A DNA stretch of 51,146 bases from CAZBEJ01 sp964521305 (GCA_964521305.1 CAZFQZ010000002.1:1-51146), one strand, 5' to 3'. Counted from the first letter of the stretch, positions 1 through 7,626 are shown. Program-made: numbers and translations. Notes: generated from the sequence alone by a model not told the origin.

Positions 1-230
1 CCTTTTTTAATGTTTTGAACACCCGTCCCAATTTCCTCAACAATACCGATAAATTCATGACCGATTGGACCTAAAGCATGTGGAGATAAACCGCGATAAT
101 ACCAAAGATCAGAACCGCAAACACAACTCATTACGACCCGAACAATAGCATCGGCTGATTCCCGAATCTTCGGATCCGATCTATCTCCATATCCGATATT
201 ACCTTTACCGTTGAAAATTGCAGCTTTCAT
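1..230 (-). CDS. Zinc-dependent alcohol dehydrogenase (MDR family), N-terminal part
   Basis: Translating the minus strand from the ATG at 230 gives an open frame that runs off the window edge. About 76 N-terminal residues are present. They contain the medium-chain dehydrogenase hallmarks: a Cys-Gly-Ser-Asp segment carrying the catalytic-zinc cysteine, and the GHEFIG signature with the zinc-ligand His followed by the usual Glu. The family oxidises alcohols or polyols, or reduces aldehydes, with NAD(P); the substrate cannot be read from this fragment. It starts 15 nt after a small membrane-protein gene on the same strand, so the two may be co-transcribed. No Shine-Dalgarno is visible. Confidence 0.85.
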   Translation of the reverse strand, partial: MKAAIFNGKGNIGYGDRSDPKIRESADAIVRVVMSCVCGSDLWYYRGLSPHALGPIGHEFIGIVEEIGTGVQNIKK

Positions 231-245
231 AATATTTATAAAATA

Positions 246-428
246 TTATTTTCTTGCGCGACCGGCTAAAAAAAGCATACCGACGGACCAGAGAGCTAAG
301 GGAACGAAAGGATACACTAGGACTTCATTGGAGACTGGTATTCCCGCCAATCTTGCCCCCAAGGGAACAAGGCCAGCCATCGCAGATAATGCAGAAAAGA
401 TACCGGTATAGCCAATTATTCGATCCAT
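246..428 (-). CDS. Small two-helix membrane protein, unknown function
   Basis: This 60-residue frame has two hydrophobic stretches (about residues 5-25 and 35-55) and ends in a basic tail, like a small integral membrane protein. I prefer it to the overlapping plus-strand frames because it has membrane-protein composition, lies directly upstream of the dehydrogenase on the same strand, and has a TAGTAT hexamer 6 nt before its ATG, matching the leaderless promoter pattern of this window. No family is recognised. Confidence 0.5.
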   Translation of the reverse strand: MDRIIGYTGIFSALSAMAGLVPLGARLAGIPVSNEVLVYPFVPLALWSVGMLFLAGRARK

Positions 429-567
429 TTGCTTATACTACTAAATCCTATAATAAAAGTCAAGAGATCAATTACTAACTTCATGCGTAAAAGGTTTTAA
501 CATCCTCCACGAGTTCGGACCCGCTTTTAGAGTAAATAAGGCACGGTAAAAAATTTTACAGACTATT

Positions 568-1167
568 TCAGTGTGTCGGAGTCGGGTTTGATGTCGGTGT
601 CGGTGTGTTGGTTGGACCACCCGTTAGTGTTGCTGCAGACGTCGCCGTCGGTGTCGGCGTCTGGTATATTTTTCCTCCGGTTGTAATAACAACATCATAA
701 GCGCTCTCGCTCCCAAGTTGTGATGAATCAACAGTGATATTATCGAATGTGGAACTAAGAGCTGTTTTTATATCATCTGTTATGCCGGCAAATTCTGCTT
801 TTATCGCAATGGTAGTCACGGTATGGTCATATGTATCCGCATTGCCGGTTTTTATGTGATCGGCACTGTATCCTGCATTTTCAAGCGCCTTCACTGCCGA
901 TGCCGCCTGGCCCGGTGTTCCGGTCCCGTTCAAAACCTGGATCTTCACCGATTGCTTGTCAACTTGGGGAGTAGGAGTCGCCGTCGGTTCCTGCGTCGGC
1001 GTCATAGTCACGCTGGTCGGCTGATTATTGTTCTTCTGCCTCCTGAACAAAATTATTCCTCCTCCGACCAACAGGATTGCGGCGATAATGACAACGGCAA
1101 GTATGAACGAAGGTCTTTTTTTGGGAGCAACCGGCGGAGTTTGATATAGGGGGGCTGTATTGTCCAT
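568..1167 (-). CDS. Membrane-anchored LytR_C-domain protein
   Basis: The product is about 199 residues: a short cytoplasmic N-terminus rich in Pro and Lys, one transmembrane helix (near residues 20-43), a Thr/Pro linker, a LytR_C-type domain (about residues 70-165, opening with the VQVLNGTG-like strand-turn typical of the family) and a low-complexity Thr-Pro tail. LytR_C domains occur at the C-termini of cell-wall ligases or alone in exported proteins; no catalytic LCP domain is present, so it is probably a wall-associated accessory protein. The frame can be extended to a TTG at 1179, but the ATG at 1167 is the more likely start. The two Thr/Pro-rich segments are coded by GTCGGTGT-like repeats. 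Confidence 0.78.
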   Translation of the reverse strand: MDNTAPLYQTPPVAPKKRPSFILAVVIIAAILLVGGGIILFRRQKNNNQPTSVTMTPTQEPTATPTPQVDKQSVKIQVLNGTGTPGQAASAVKALENAGYSADHIKTGNADTYDHTVTTIAIKAEFAGITDDIKTALSSTFDNITVDSSQLGSESAYDVVITTGGKIYQTPTPTATSAATLTGGPTNTPTPTSNPTPTH

Positions 1168-1226
1168 ATGATAATCCAATTATTTATTTATACCACTATT
1201 CCATCAGTTTGCAAGAGCAAAAAATC

Positions 1227-1235
1227 TGCTATGCT
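1227..1235 (+). promoter_or_regulatory. Extended -10 of the HIT gene
   Basis: TGC followed by TATGCT lies 7 nt before the ATG at 1243. The expected transcription start would fall at or next to the start codon, implying a leaderless mRNA. This placement also argues for the ATG at 1243 over the upstream in-frame ATG. Confidence 0.5.
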
Positions 1236-1242
1236 ATACTTA

Positions 1243-1698
1243 ATGAAAAATTGCGTATTTTGCCAGATTGTCAGCGATACGGTTCCTTCACACAAAATCT
1301 GGGAAGATGAAAAATATATGGCATTCCTTTCCATATACCCAAATACCCAAGCATTCTCCGTCGTCATCCCAAAAAAACATTATCCAAGCTATGCATTCGA
1401 CCTGCCTGACGATGTTCTTAAGGGACTGATCATAGCAGTACGAAAAGTCGCAAAACTGCTTGATAAGAAACTTAAAGATGTCGGCCGGACCGGCATGATC
1501 TTCGAAGGATTTGGCGTGGATCATGTTCACGCAAAACTGTTCCCCATGCACGGAACCGCGGATATGAAAAAATGGCGTCAGATAAGCTCGAATATCGACA
1601 AATATTTTGAAATATACGAGGGATATATCTCTTCCCACGATTATCGGCGAGCCGACGATAAAAAACTGGCGAAGCTCGCAAAGAAAATACGGGAATAG
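1243..1698 (+). CDS. HIT-family nucleotide hydrolase/transferase
   Basis: This 151-residue protein begins with the CxxC pair (Cys4, Cys7) common in bacterial HIT proteins and carries a histidine-triad segment at residues 94-100. The triad reads His-Val-His-Ala-Lys: the nucleophile-position His96 is kept, but the third histidine of the usual HxHxHxx is Lys98. HIT proteins cleave or transfer nucleoside monophosphates, for example from AMP-lysine or dinucleoside polyphosphates. The start at 1243 was chosen because it gives the canonical N-terminus and fits the -10 box. An upstream in-frame ATG at 1168 would add 25 residues resembling no family member. A basic C-terminal tail follows the domain. 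Confidence 0.88.
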   Translation: MKNCVFCQIVSDTVPSHKIWEDEKYMAFLSIYPNTQAFSVVIPKKHYPSYAFDLPDDVLKGLIIAVRKVAKLLDKKLKDVGRTGMIFEGFGVDHVHAKLFPMHGTADMKKWRQISSNIDKYFEIYEGYISSHDYRRADDKKLAKLAKKIRE

Positions 1699-2049
1699 AA
1701 ATCATCTTCATAAAAATCCTATATTAAAAAAAGTTAAAATCACGTCTAGGATGGGTATATAATACCCCTTTGGCCGTACGCAAAATCATCGAAATCGGGC
1801 ATCATGTGTTGAAATTGAACAATAAACAAATCGCTTATTTCCATTCGTCAAGACCAAATCCGCACTCTGTATAAAAAACATGAGATTGTTCAACAGATAA
1901 ATGTATTCTGTTATTCTTTTTCATGAAACGAAGAGCATGTTATGGTTAAATCAATATAGCTTGATTCTATATGGGAAGAACAGATTTCTTAAGGATTGAA
2001 GTCCAAATCTCGACTGGAAATCAAGATCAATTTCCTCTATATATAATCT
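1699..2049 (+). other. 351-nt gap with no convincing gene
   Basis: No plausible coding frame is present. The clearest structure is a perfect inverted repeat, GGGTAT-ATA-ATACCC at 1753-1767, with a TATAAT hexamer (1758-1763) inside it. This could be a promoter under an operator or a small hairpin. Just before ldh, TATATA (2038-2043) ends 6 nt before the ATG and may be the ldh -10 element. Confidence 0.4.
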
Positions 2050-2967
2050 ATGGGAGTAAACAAAGTATCCATTATCGGCGGCGGCAGGGTTGGTATCACT
2101 TCGGCATACGCCATGCTTCTTAGGAATACTACCCGAGAGCTTGTTTTGTATGATCGGGATATCGAAAAAATGAAAGGTGAGCAGTTGGAATTCGAACACA
2201 GCCTGTCGTTTCTGGGAGCAACAACTGTTAAGGCGGCGGAATCCCTGGAAGATATTAAAGGCAGTAATGTCATCGTATATACGACCGGCGTTGCCCAAAA
2301 ACCCGGCGAAACCCGTCTTGACCTTGCAAAACATAATACCGATATCCTTAAATCCATGCTTCCGGACATTGTCCGCTATGCTCCCGACAGCATCATTCTT
2401 CTGGTTGCCAATCCTGTCGATGTTTTAACCTATGAAGCGCAAAAACTGCTCAATTTTCCGAAAGGAAGAATATTAGGGACAGGAACCTGTTTGGATTCCT
2501 CACGATTCAGATTTTATCTTTCGGAGATGCTCGACGTTAATCCGAAAAATATCCATGCCTATGTCTTGGGTGAACACGGTGACAGTTCCTTTCCGGTTAT
2601 AGACCACGCGAATGTCGGCGGTCAACCGATCTTGTCGATGCCGAATATAACCATGGATAAAATCAGGGAAGCGTATCAAAAAACCCGCGACGCCGCCGGA
2701 ACGGTTATCGCGGCAAAAGGTTCAACGTTCTATGCGATTGGCGTCGTGGTAAACCAGCTTGTCGACGCCATACTCAAAGATACGAAACGCGTATTCCCCG
2801 TTTCCGTTCCTTTGGAAGGAGAATACGGGTATTCCAATGTTTCAATCAGTGTGCCATGTGTGTTGGGTGGAAATGGTGTTGATAAAATACTGCAGATAAC
2901 TCTATCCGAAGACGAAAAAACAATGATGGAAAAATCCGTGCAGGTACTTAAAAGCTTTATGATCTGA
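2050..2967 (+). CDS. ldh: L-lactate dehydrogenase
   Basis: The protein has 305 residues, the usual length for LDH/MDH enzymes, and would interconvert pyruvate and L-lactate with NAD(H) in the cytosol. The N-terminal Rossmann loop reads GGGRVG (residues 10-15). The substrate-specificity position is Gln83 in the QKPGETR segment, which marks lactate rather than malate dehydrogenases (those have Arg). The substrate-binding Arg is residue 89, and the catalytic His is in GEHGDS (residues 174-179). LDH is a typical redox sink of fermentative CPR bacteria. It converges on a small membrane-protein gene one base after its stop. The TATATA box 6 nt before the ATG suggests a leaderless transcript. Confidence 0.92.
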   Translation: MGVNKVSIIGGGRVGITSAYAMLLRNTTRELVLYDRDIEKMKGEQLEFEHSLSFLGATTVKAAESLEDIKGSNVIVYTTGVAQKPGETRLDLAKHNTDILKSMLPDIVRYAPDSIILLVANPVDVLTYEAQKLLNFPKGRILGTGTCLDSSRFRFYLSEMLDVNPKNIHAYVLGEHGDSSFPVIDHANVGGQPILSMPNITMDKIREAYQKTRDAAGTVIAAKGSTFYAIGVVVNQLVDAILKDTKRVFPVSVPLEGEYGYSNVSISVPCVLGGNGVDKILQITLSEDEKTMMEKSVQVLKSFMI

Positions 2968-2968
2968 A

Positions 2969-3373
2969 TTACCGCATGAGATTCTTAAACGTGTTCATAT
3001 TTGCCGGCGTAATAAAATCTTTCAGAACGCTGTTACCTTGCGGACTGAGCGAACTGACCTGATTAAACATGGCGCCGAATATCCAGGCCGTTAAAACCAA
3101 TGATGCAATAGTAAGAACCAGTGAAATCACTCCTGCCTTCATATCTTCAGGCGTTCCGTTTGCAAAAAAAAGATATTTGATTAAATAATACGCACCGAGC
3201 GGCGGAAATAAAACACTGATAATATACGCACGCATATATCCTTCGCGCCGTTTAAAACTTCGTTCCTTGTTGTCGAGTTCAATCAGGGCTTCAAAGGCCT
3301 CTTTGTTTTGTTCCGGTTGCTGAGATGGCATCGGTTCCAGCGGTAACGATTGTTGACTGGTATTTGGATCCAT
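2969..3373 (-). CDS. Membrane protein with two predicted helices, unknown function
   Basis: The 134-residue product has a Gln/Pro-rich cytoplasmic N-terminus (residues 1-45), a basic segment, two hydrophobic helices (about residues 48-70 and 80-103) and a polar C-terminal tail. No family is recognised. It sits just beyond the groEL terminator on the same strand but has its own TATAAT box 9 nt before the ATG, so it is probably an independent unit rather than part of the chaperonin operon. Confidence 0.65.
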   Translation of the reverse strand: MDPNTSQQSLPLEPMPSQQPEQNKEAFEALIELDNKERSFKRREGYMRAYIISVLFPPLGAYYLIKYLFFANGTPEDMKAGVISLVLTIASLVLTAWIFGAMFNQVSSLSPQGNSVLKDFITPANMNTFKNLMR

Positions 3374-3382
3374 AATGCATCC

Positions 3383-3388
3383 ATTATA
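3383..3388 (-). promoter_or_regulatory. -10 element of the 2969-3373 gene
   Basis: A perfect TATAAT on the minus strand ends 9 nt before the ATG at 3373 and lies immediately after the groEL terminator. No good -35 is visible. Confidence 0.5.
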
Positions 3389-3391
3389 AAC

Positions 3392-3421
3392 AAAAACCCC
3401 GCTTGATAAAACGGGGTTTTT
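3392..3421 (-). terminator. Rho-independent terminator of groES-groEL
   Basis: A perfect 10-bp stem (3392-3401 with 3412-3421, core CCCCG/CGGGG flanked by A/T runs) closes a 10-nt loop 25 nt after the groEL stop. The T-run follows on the minus strand, and the symmetrical A/T flanks would allow function in both directions. Confidence 0.85.
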
Positions 3422-3445
3422 GAAACGCTTGTAACGTTTGTTGAC

Positions 3446-5113
3446 TTAATATCCTCCCATGCCGCCCATATCAGGCATTCCGCCTGCCGGCGCTGCCGGA
3501 GCCTTTGGTTCCGGCTTATCCGCAATCAGCGCTTCAGTCGTCAGAACCATAGTCGCGACAGAAACCGCGTTTTCGACTGCGGTCCGGACTACCTTCAGAG
3601 GATCGATAATACCTGCCTTGATCATATCGATCGTTTGTGCCGTCTGAGTCGACTCTGTTTTCAACACGTCGAATCCGAATCCTTTTGCGCTGACTTCCCG
3701 CGCTTTGGCAATGAGTTCGCCCGGATTCAATCCCGCATTCTCCATTAATTTTGAGAATGGAGATTCCAAAGCTGCTTTGACCAACTCAAATCCAAAGACC
3801 TCGTCTTTGCTTGCGTTGGTTTTTTCCAGATTCCTTGCATCCATTTTCTGGCTGATATCAAGTAACGCGACTGCTCCTCCGGGAACAATGCCTTCTTCAA
3901 GAGCCGCTTTGGTTGCAGCAACCGCATCGTTGACGCGTTCTTTTTTATCTTTCAGCTCAACCTCTGTTGCTGCGCCGACATTGATGACTGCAACGCCGCC
4001 CGACAGTTTTGCAAGCCGTTCCTGCAGTTTTTCCTTGTCGAAATCCGATGTTGTCGTCTCAATCTCTTTTTTGATCTGGGATACGCGCGCAAGAATCGAC
4101 GCTTTGTCGCCTTTACCGCCGATTATAGAGGTATTCTCCTTATCCGACTTCACTTTTTCAGCGCGTCCGCAGTCATCAACTCCGACATTCTCCATTTTTT
4201 TCCCGAGATCTTCGGAAATGACGGTTCCGCCGGTCAGAATGGCGATGTCCTCAAGCATTGCTTTGCGTCTGTCGCCGAAACCCGGTGCTTTGACGACCAG
4301 TGCGTTGAACGTACCGCGCAGCTTGTTGACAACCAGTGTCGCCAATGCCTCTCCATCAACCTCGTCGGCAATAATCACCAGATTCTTGGATAGTTTTACG
4401 AGCTTTTCCAGGAACGGCAATAGATCCGCGACTGCCGAGATTTTTTTATCCGTGATCAAAATGTATGGATCTTCAACTTCCGCAACCATTTTATCCGCAT
4501 CGGTCGCAAAATACGGGGAAGCGAATCCGCGGTCAAACTCCATACCCTCTTTGTGGTCCACGGTAGTAACCAGGCTCTTTCCTTCCTCAACCGTCACCAC
4601 GCCGTCCTTGCCGCCGACTTTTTTCAGTGCTTCTGCAATCAGATTCCCCAATTCCGCATCGCCAGCGGAAATGGTTGCGACGTTTGCCGCATCTTTCAAC
4701 GTTATGGTCTTTGCCATTTTCTTCAGTTCGGAAACCACATACTCGCTTCCTTTTATGAGACCGGCGCGCATAACCATCGGGTTTGCGCCTGCAGTAATCA
4801 TCTTTATTCCCTGGCTGACGATCGCGCTTGCCAAAACCGTTGCGGTTGTCGTACCGTCACCCGCCACATCAGCGGTTTTCGAAGCCGCTTCTTTGACGAG
4901 CTGTGCTCCCATGTTTTCAAACACATCTTCCAGCTCCACCTCTTTCGCGACAGTCACACCGTCGTGAATGACGTTCGGCGCTCCCCATTTTTTGTCGAGC
5001 GCGACGTTGCGGCCTTTCGGTCCCAAAGTTGTCGCAACCGCTTTGGATAACTTGTCAACGCCGTCAAGAAGTTTCTTGCGTGCATCCGCTCCGTATACAA
5101 TTTGTTTTGCCAT
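3446..5113 (-). CDS. groEL: Chaperonin GroEL (60 kDa)
   Basis: The 555-residue protein matches GroEL over its whole length. It has the equatorial VTLGPKGRNV-like and DGTTTATVLA ATP-binding motifs, the GGGVA-type hinge segment in variant form (PGGAVALL) and the Gly/Met-rich C-terminal tail of typical chaperonins. With GroES it forms the cytosolic folding chamber. It follows groES by 27 nt in a two-gene operon ending at the hairpin at 3392-3421. The operon promoter and a CIRCE-like operator lie upstream of groES. Opposite this gene is a 420-codon antisense open frame, a composition artefact. Confidence 0.97.
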   Translation of the reverse strand: MAKQIVYGADARKKLLDGVDKLSKAVATTLGPKGRNVALDKKWGAPNVIHDGVTVAKEVELEDVFENMGAQLVKEAASKTADVAGDGTTTATVLASAIVSQGIKMITAGANPMVMRAGLIKGSEYVVSELKKMAKTITLKDAANVATISAGDAELGNLIAEALKKVGGKDGVVTVEEGKSLVTTVDHKEGMEFDRGFASPYFATDADKMVAEVEDPYILITDKKISAVADLLPFLEKLVKLSKNLVIIADEVDGEALATLVVNKLRGTFNALVVKAPGFGDRRKAMLEDIAILTGGTVISEDLGKKMENVGVDDCGRAEKVKSDKENTSIIGGKGDKASILARVSQIKKEIETTTSDFDKEKLQERLAKLSGGVAVINVGAATEVELKDKKERVNDAVAATKAALEEGIVPGGAVALLDISQKMDARNLEKTNASKDEVFGFELVKAALESPFSKLMENAGLNPGELIAKAREVSAKGFGFDVLKTESTQTAQTIDMIKAGIIDPLKVVRTAVENAVSVATMVLTTEALIADKPEPKAPAAPAGGMPDMGGMGGY

Positions 5114-5140
5114 AGTATTTTAAATAGTAACTTTTAATTT

Positions 5141-5440
5141 TTAATTTACAACCGCCATAACGTCTTTCTGCTCTATAAGCATCCATTCTTCCGTGCCGAC
5201 TTTTATCTCGTTGCCGCCCCATTTTTTGTACATGACTTTCTGACCGACTTTTACTACTATAGGCATTACTTTTCCGTCATCATTCAATGCACCCGGTCCG
5301 ACAGCCATTACTTCACCCATCTGGGGTTTTTCTTTGGCAGTATCCGGTAATACAATTCCGGAAGGAGTTGTTGTTTCTGCAGCAAGCGGTTTAACTAATA
5401 CGTAGTCGAACAGAGGTTTTATGGACATTGATTTTGCCAT
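5141..5440 (-). CDS. groES: Co-chaperonin GroES
   Basis: The 99-residue protein is of standard length. It has the LFDYVLVKPL-type first strand, a mobile-loop region (about residues 18-32, with the SGIVLPD motif) and the C-terminal DVMAVV-like strand. It caps the GroEL ring. It precedes groEL and is the first gene of the operon. Its start lies about 70 nt downstream of a strong TTGACA-17-TATGAT promoter. The leader contains a perfect hairpin (GTCTGA/TCAGAC, forward 5480-5497 region). Confidence 0.95.
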   Translation of the reverse strand: MAKSMSIKPLFDYVLVKPLAAETTTPSGIVLPDTAKEKPQMGEVMAVGPGALNDDGKVMPIVVKVGQKVMYKKWGGNEIKVGTEEWMLIEQKDVMAVVN

Positions 5441-5516
5441 AGACTTTTATGTAAATAACTTTTAAAATGGTTGAAACACGTCTGATTATGGTCAGACTAA
5501 CCGTTTTGTGAAAAAT

Positions 5517-5545
5517 ATCATAAACAAAACTGCGTGTTTTGTCAA
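5517..5545 (-). promoter_or_regulatory. groESL promoter
   Basis: On the minus strand TTGACA (5540-5545) and TATGAT (5517-5522) are separated by exactly 17 nt. This near-consensus sigma70-type promoter directs transcription toward groES. The -35 box overlaps the right half of the CIRCE-like element at 5539-5565. Confidence 0.75.
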
Positions 5546-5565
5546 GTGGATAATTAGTCTGCTAA
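5539..5565. promoter_or_regulatory. CIRCE-like HrcA operator between groES and the Lon-like gene
   Basis: Read on the minus strand the element is TTAGCAGAC-N9-ACTTGACAA, the 9-9-9 geometry of CIRCE with degenerate arms. Its left arm starts TTAGCAGA, identical to the left arm of the element before hrcA. The plus-strand sequence TGCTAATACCA (5560-5570) occurs identically at the hrcA promoter (37376-37386). Binding here would cover the groES -35 box and the start of the divergent gene. The operator assignment is inferred. Confidence 0.5.
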
Positions 5566-5569
5566 TACC

Positions 5570-6616
5570 ATGGATAATCAAAATAACTTGTCAGAGGTGG
5601 AAAAACTTAAAACTGCTTTGCAGAATGCATCTCTACCTGCTAATTTGCATGACAAGGCACTGCAGCAGATCGAGCGCATTGCTATTACCCTGAAATACGG
5701 AGGTAATCTGTCTCAATTGGACATCACCGCAAAATATATCGACTGGATCACCAATCTGCCGTGGGAAGTTAAAACGCAGGATAACCTTGATGTTAAACAT
5801 GCAAAAGAAATTCTGGATTCACATCATTACGGTCTGGAAAAAATCAAATCGCGCGTACTCGAATATTTATCCGTTCTTATCATCCAAAGACAAAAACTCC
5901 AGGAAGATTCGTTCCATGCACCCATCCTTTTTTTTGTGGGCCTGGCAGGTACCGGTAAAACGACGTTTGCCATGTCTATTGCCGAGGCGCTTGGACGCAA
6001 GTTTGTCCGTATTCCTTTCGGAGGACTGTCCTCTGCCCTGGATTTGAGAGGCCAGTCCAAAACTTCACCCGAGGCGGAACCGGGTATGGTCATACGTTCT
6101 TTGAGAAGAGCTGGATCGAAAAATCCGGTCGTGCTTCTGGATGAACTGGACCGCATAACTCCGGAATCGCGAGCGGCGATCATGGGCGTCCTCCTTGAAC
6201 TTTTGGATCCCGGCCAGAATTCGAGTTATCTAGATTATTTCATTGATTATCCGTTCGACCTCTCCCAGGTTTTGTTCGTAGCAACAGCAAACAATACCAA
6301 TAATATAGCTACCGCGGTCATGGACCGACTGGAAGTAATCCAAATGCCATCGTACACCGATGAGGAAAAAATCAATATCGCAAAAAACTATGTCCTGCCG
6401 AAATATCTCAAAGAAACCGGCCTCACCGTGGATAATATTAAAATCGATGATTCTGTCTGGTTGAAATTAACCAGGCCATTGGGATTTGACGCCGGGATAA
6501 GAACCTTGGAACGGACCATCGAAAGCATTGTCCGGAAAGTTGCCTACAAAATCGTCAAAGGCGAAGGAACCGGTTTTTATATCAACGACAGCAACATAAA
6601 AGAATATGTAGGTTAA
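5570..6616 (+). CDS. Stand-alone Lon-type AAA+ ATPase without protease domain
   Basis: The 348-residue protein aligns with the middle of bacterial Lon: the helical segment before the ATPase, then the AAA+ module. It has Walker A (GLAGTGKT, residues 124-131), Walker B (VVLLDE, 187-192), sensor-1 (VATANN), an arginine finger in the MDRLEVI segment and sensor-2 Arg in AGIRTLER. It stops where the Ser-Lys protease domain would begin, and the large N-terminal substrate-binding domain is absent. At the pore loop, where Lon has Tyr-Ile-Gly, this protein has Ser166-Pro167-Glu168, so the substrate-gripping aromatic is lost. It is divergent from groES and shares its CIRCE-like region. It is a likely ATP-driven remodeller or regulator, not a protease. 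Confidence 0.85.
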   Translation: MDNQNNLSEVEKLKTALQNASLPANLHDKALQQIERIAITLKYGGNLSQLDITAKYIDWITNLPWEVKTQDNLDVKHAKEILDSHHYGLEKIKSRVLEYLSVLIIQRQKLQEDSFHAPILFFVGLAGTGKTTFAMSIAEALGRKFVRIPFGGLSSALDLRGQSKTSPEAEPGMVIRSLRRAGSKNPVVLLDELDRITPESRAAIMGVLLELLDPGQNSSYLDYFIDYPFDLSQVLFVATANNTNNIATAVMDRLEVIQMPSYTDEEKINIAKNYVLPKYLKETGLTVDNIKIDDSVWLKLTRPLGFDAGIRTLERTIESIVRKVAYKIVKGEGTGFYINDSNIKEYVG

Positions 6617-7110
6617 GTATATTTATCCGCAACTTTGCTCGCTCCGTACGAATCGGGTTTAATTTTTACCTCATACCCGCTTGCCCTGACCATGCCGACG
6701 ACTTCGGTAATGAGTTCCCGCGTCTCGCCGTTATGTCCTATGTCCACATGAATCTGGATATCGTATTTTGAAATGCCGTTGGTCTTGAAAAAATGGACGA
6801 AGTTTTCCGAGGTTTCAAGCGACATAGTCGCTTCCTGATAAATACGCTGTTTCAGGCTTATTTTTTTGTCCTGGATCACGCGCTTCCAGAAATAAATACC
6901 GCCGAAACCGATCCTGTGCACGACGAGCGCGGAAACGAAATCATACGTGTTTTCCCGCACTTTTTGCGAGTCCGAACCGACAATGATTTCGTATTTTGCT
7001 TTTTTGTCCTGCGCCATGAATGAAGAAATTATTTTTTTCAGCTTTTCCAGATCAACTTTTCCGTATGTGGGACTGAAATACATATGGGGGTATTGTACCA
7101 AAGATTTCAT
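6613..7110 (-). CDS. YkuK/DUF458-family RNase H-fold protein
   Basis: The 165-residue protein has the family's FSPTYG-like N-terminal motif, the IIVGSDSQ strand (about residues 42-49) with the first acidic residue of an RNase H-like site, a VDIGHNGETREL segment and the C-terminal KPDSYGASKVADKY signature. The Bacillus homologue YkuK is linked to sporulation-era or stationary-phase functions, but the biochemical role is unsettled; a nuclease is assumed from the fold. Its ATG overlaps the stop of the upstream FMN-binding gene by 4 nt (ATGA), so the two are translationally coupled. Confidence 0.8.
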   Translation of the reverse strand: MKSLVQYPHMYFSPTYGKVDLEKLKKIISSFMAQDKKAKYEIIVGSDSQKVRENTYDFVSALVVHRIGFGGIYFWKRVIQDKKISLKQRIYQEATMSLETSENFVHFFKTNGISKYDIQIHVDIGHNGETRELITEVVGMVRASGYEVKIKPDSYGASKVADKYT

Positions 7111-7613
7111 CCTTTTGCCCTGTTGAGTGCCGATTGCAACGACTGTATAAATGCCTGGCTCGTATCGGTTGCGCCGGACACGATATCAACATTGGCGGAT
7201 TGTGCCTGTATTGCCTCCTGTTTGAGAATCGGCATTGCCTGGGAATTGATGTAAATCGAAGTTTCGCGATCGTTCGGGTACTGAAGAAACCGCACATCGG
7301 CGATTCTGCCTCCGGAAATAGTAGCTTGAATCTGGACATATCCGTAATACGCGTCCACCGTATCTCCTATATATGCGCCGTCCTTATACCCTGAACCTCG
7401 CGGGGGTACGGGAGTTGGAAGAGGAGTATTCGGAACCGGTGCAGGAGTACCTATTTCTTGTTTCTGGACGACGCCCGTTGGCTCCGGCGTCTGAATCGGT
7501 TTCATATTCTGCGAAGCTACTGCCGGCGCCCGGTTCATACCGGTCACATGCGCATACAGCGAGTACATGATAAAACCGCCTATGACGAAAAATGACAAAA
7601 TGTGTTTCCGCAT
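7107..7613 (-). CDS. Exported FMN-binding-domain protein
   Basis: The 168-residue protein has an N-terminal hydrophobic segment (about residues 4-22, signal anchor), a Pro/Thr linker (about 40-72) and an FMN_bind domain like that of RnfG/NqrC (73-168). The motif SGATDT at residues 146-151 is the site where ApbE-type transferases attach FMN covalently to threonine. It therefore probably carries extracytoplasmic flavin and passes electrons across or along the membrane. Known partners such as Rnf/Nqr subunits or ApbE are not in the window. TACAAT lies 7 nt before the ATG, so the transcript is probably leaderless. Confidence 0.85.
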   Translation of the reverse strand: MRKHILSFFVIGGFIMYSLYAHVTGMNRAPAVASQNMKPIQTPEPTGVVQKQEIGTPAPVPNTPLPTPVPPRGSGYKDGAYIGDTVDAYYGYVQIQATISGGRIADVRFLQYPNDRETSIYINSQAMPILKQEAIQAQSANVDIVSGATDTSQAFIQSLQSALNRAKG

Positions 7614-7620
7614 GTATTCA

Positions 7621-7626
7621 ATTGTA
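7621..7626 (-). promoter_or_regulatory. -10 element of the FMN-binding gene
   Basis: TACAAT on the minus strand ends 7 nt before the ATG at 7613, the leaderless spacing repeated across the window. Confidence 0.45.

Noticed and set aside
1951..2334. Minus-strand frames overlapping the start of ldh
   Set aside because: They lie opposite a clear lactate dehydrogenase and have no protein-like features.
3705..4967. A 420-codon open frame on the plus strand opposite groEL
   Set aside because: GroEL on the minus strand is unmistakable; the antisense frame is Ser/Pro/Thr-rich with no domain and reflects codon bias of the real gene.
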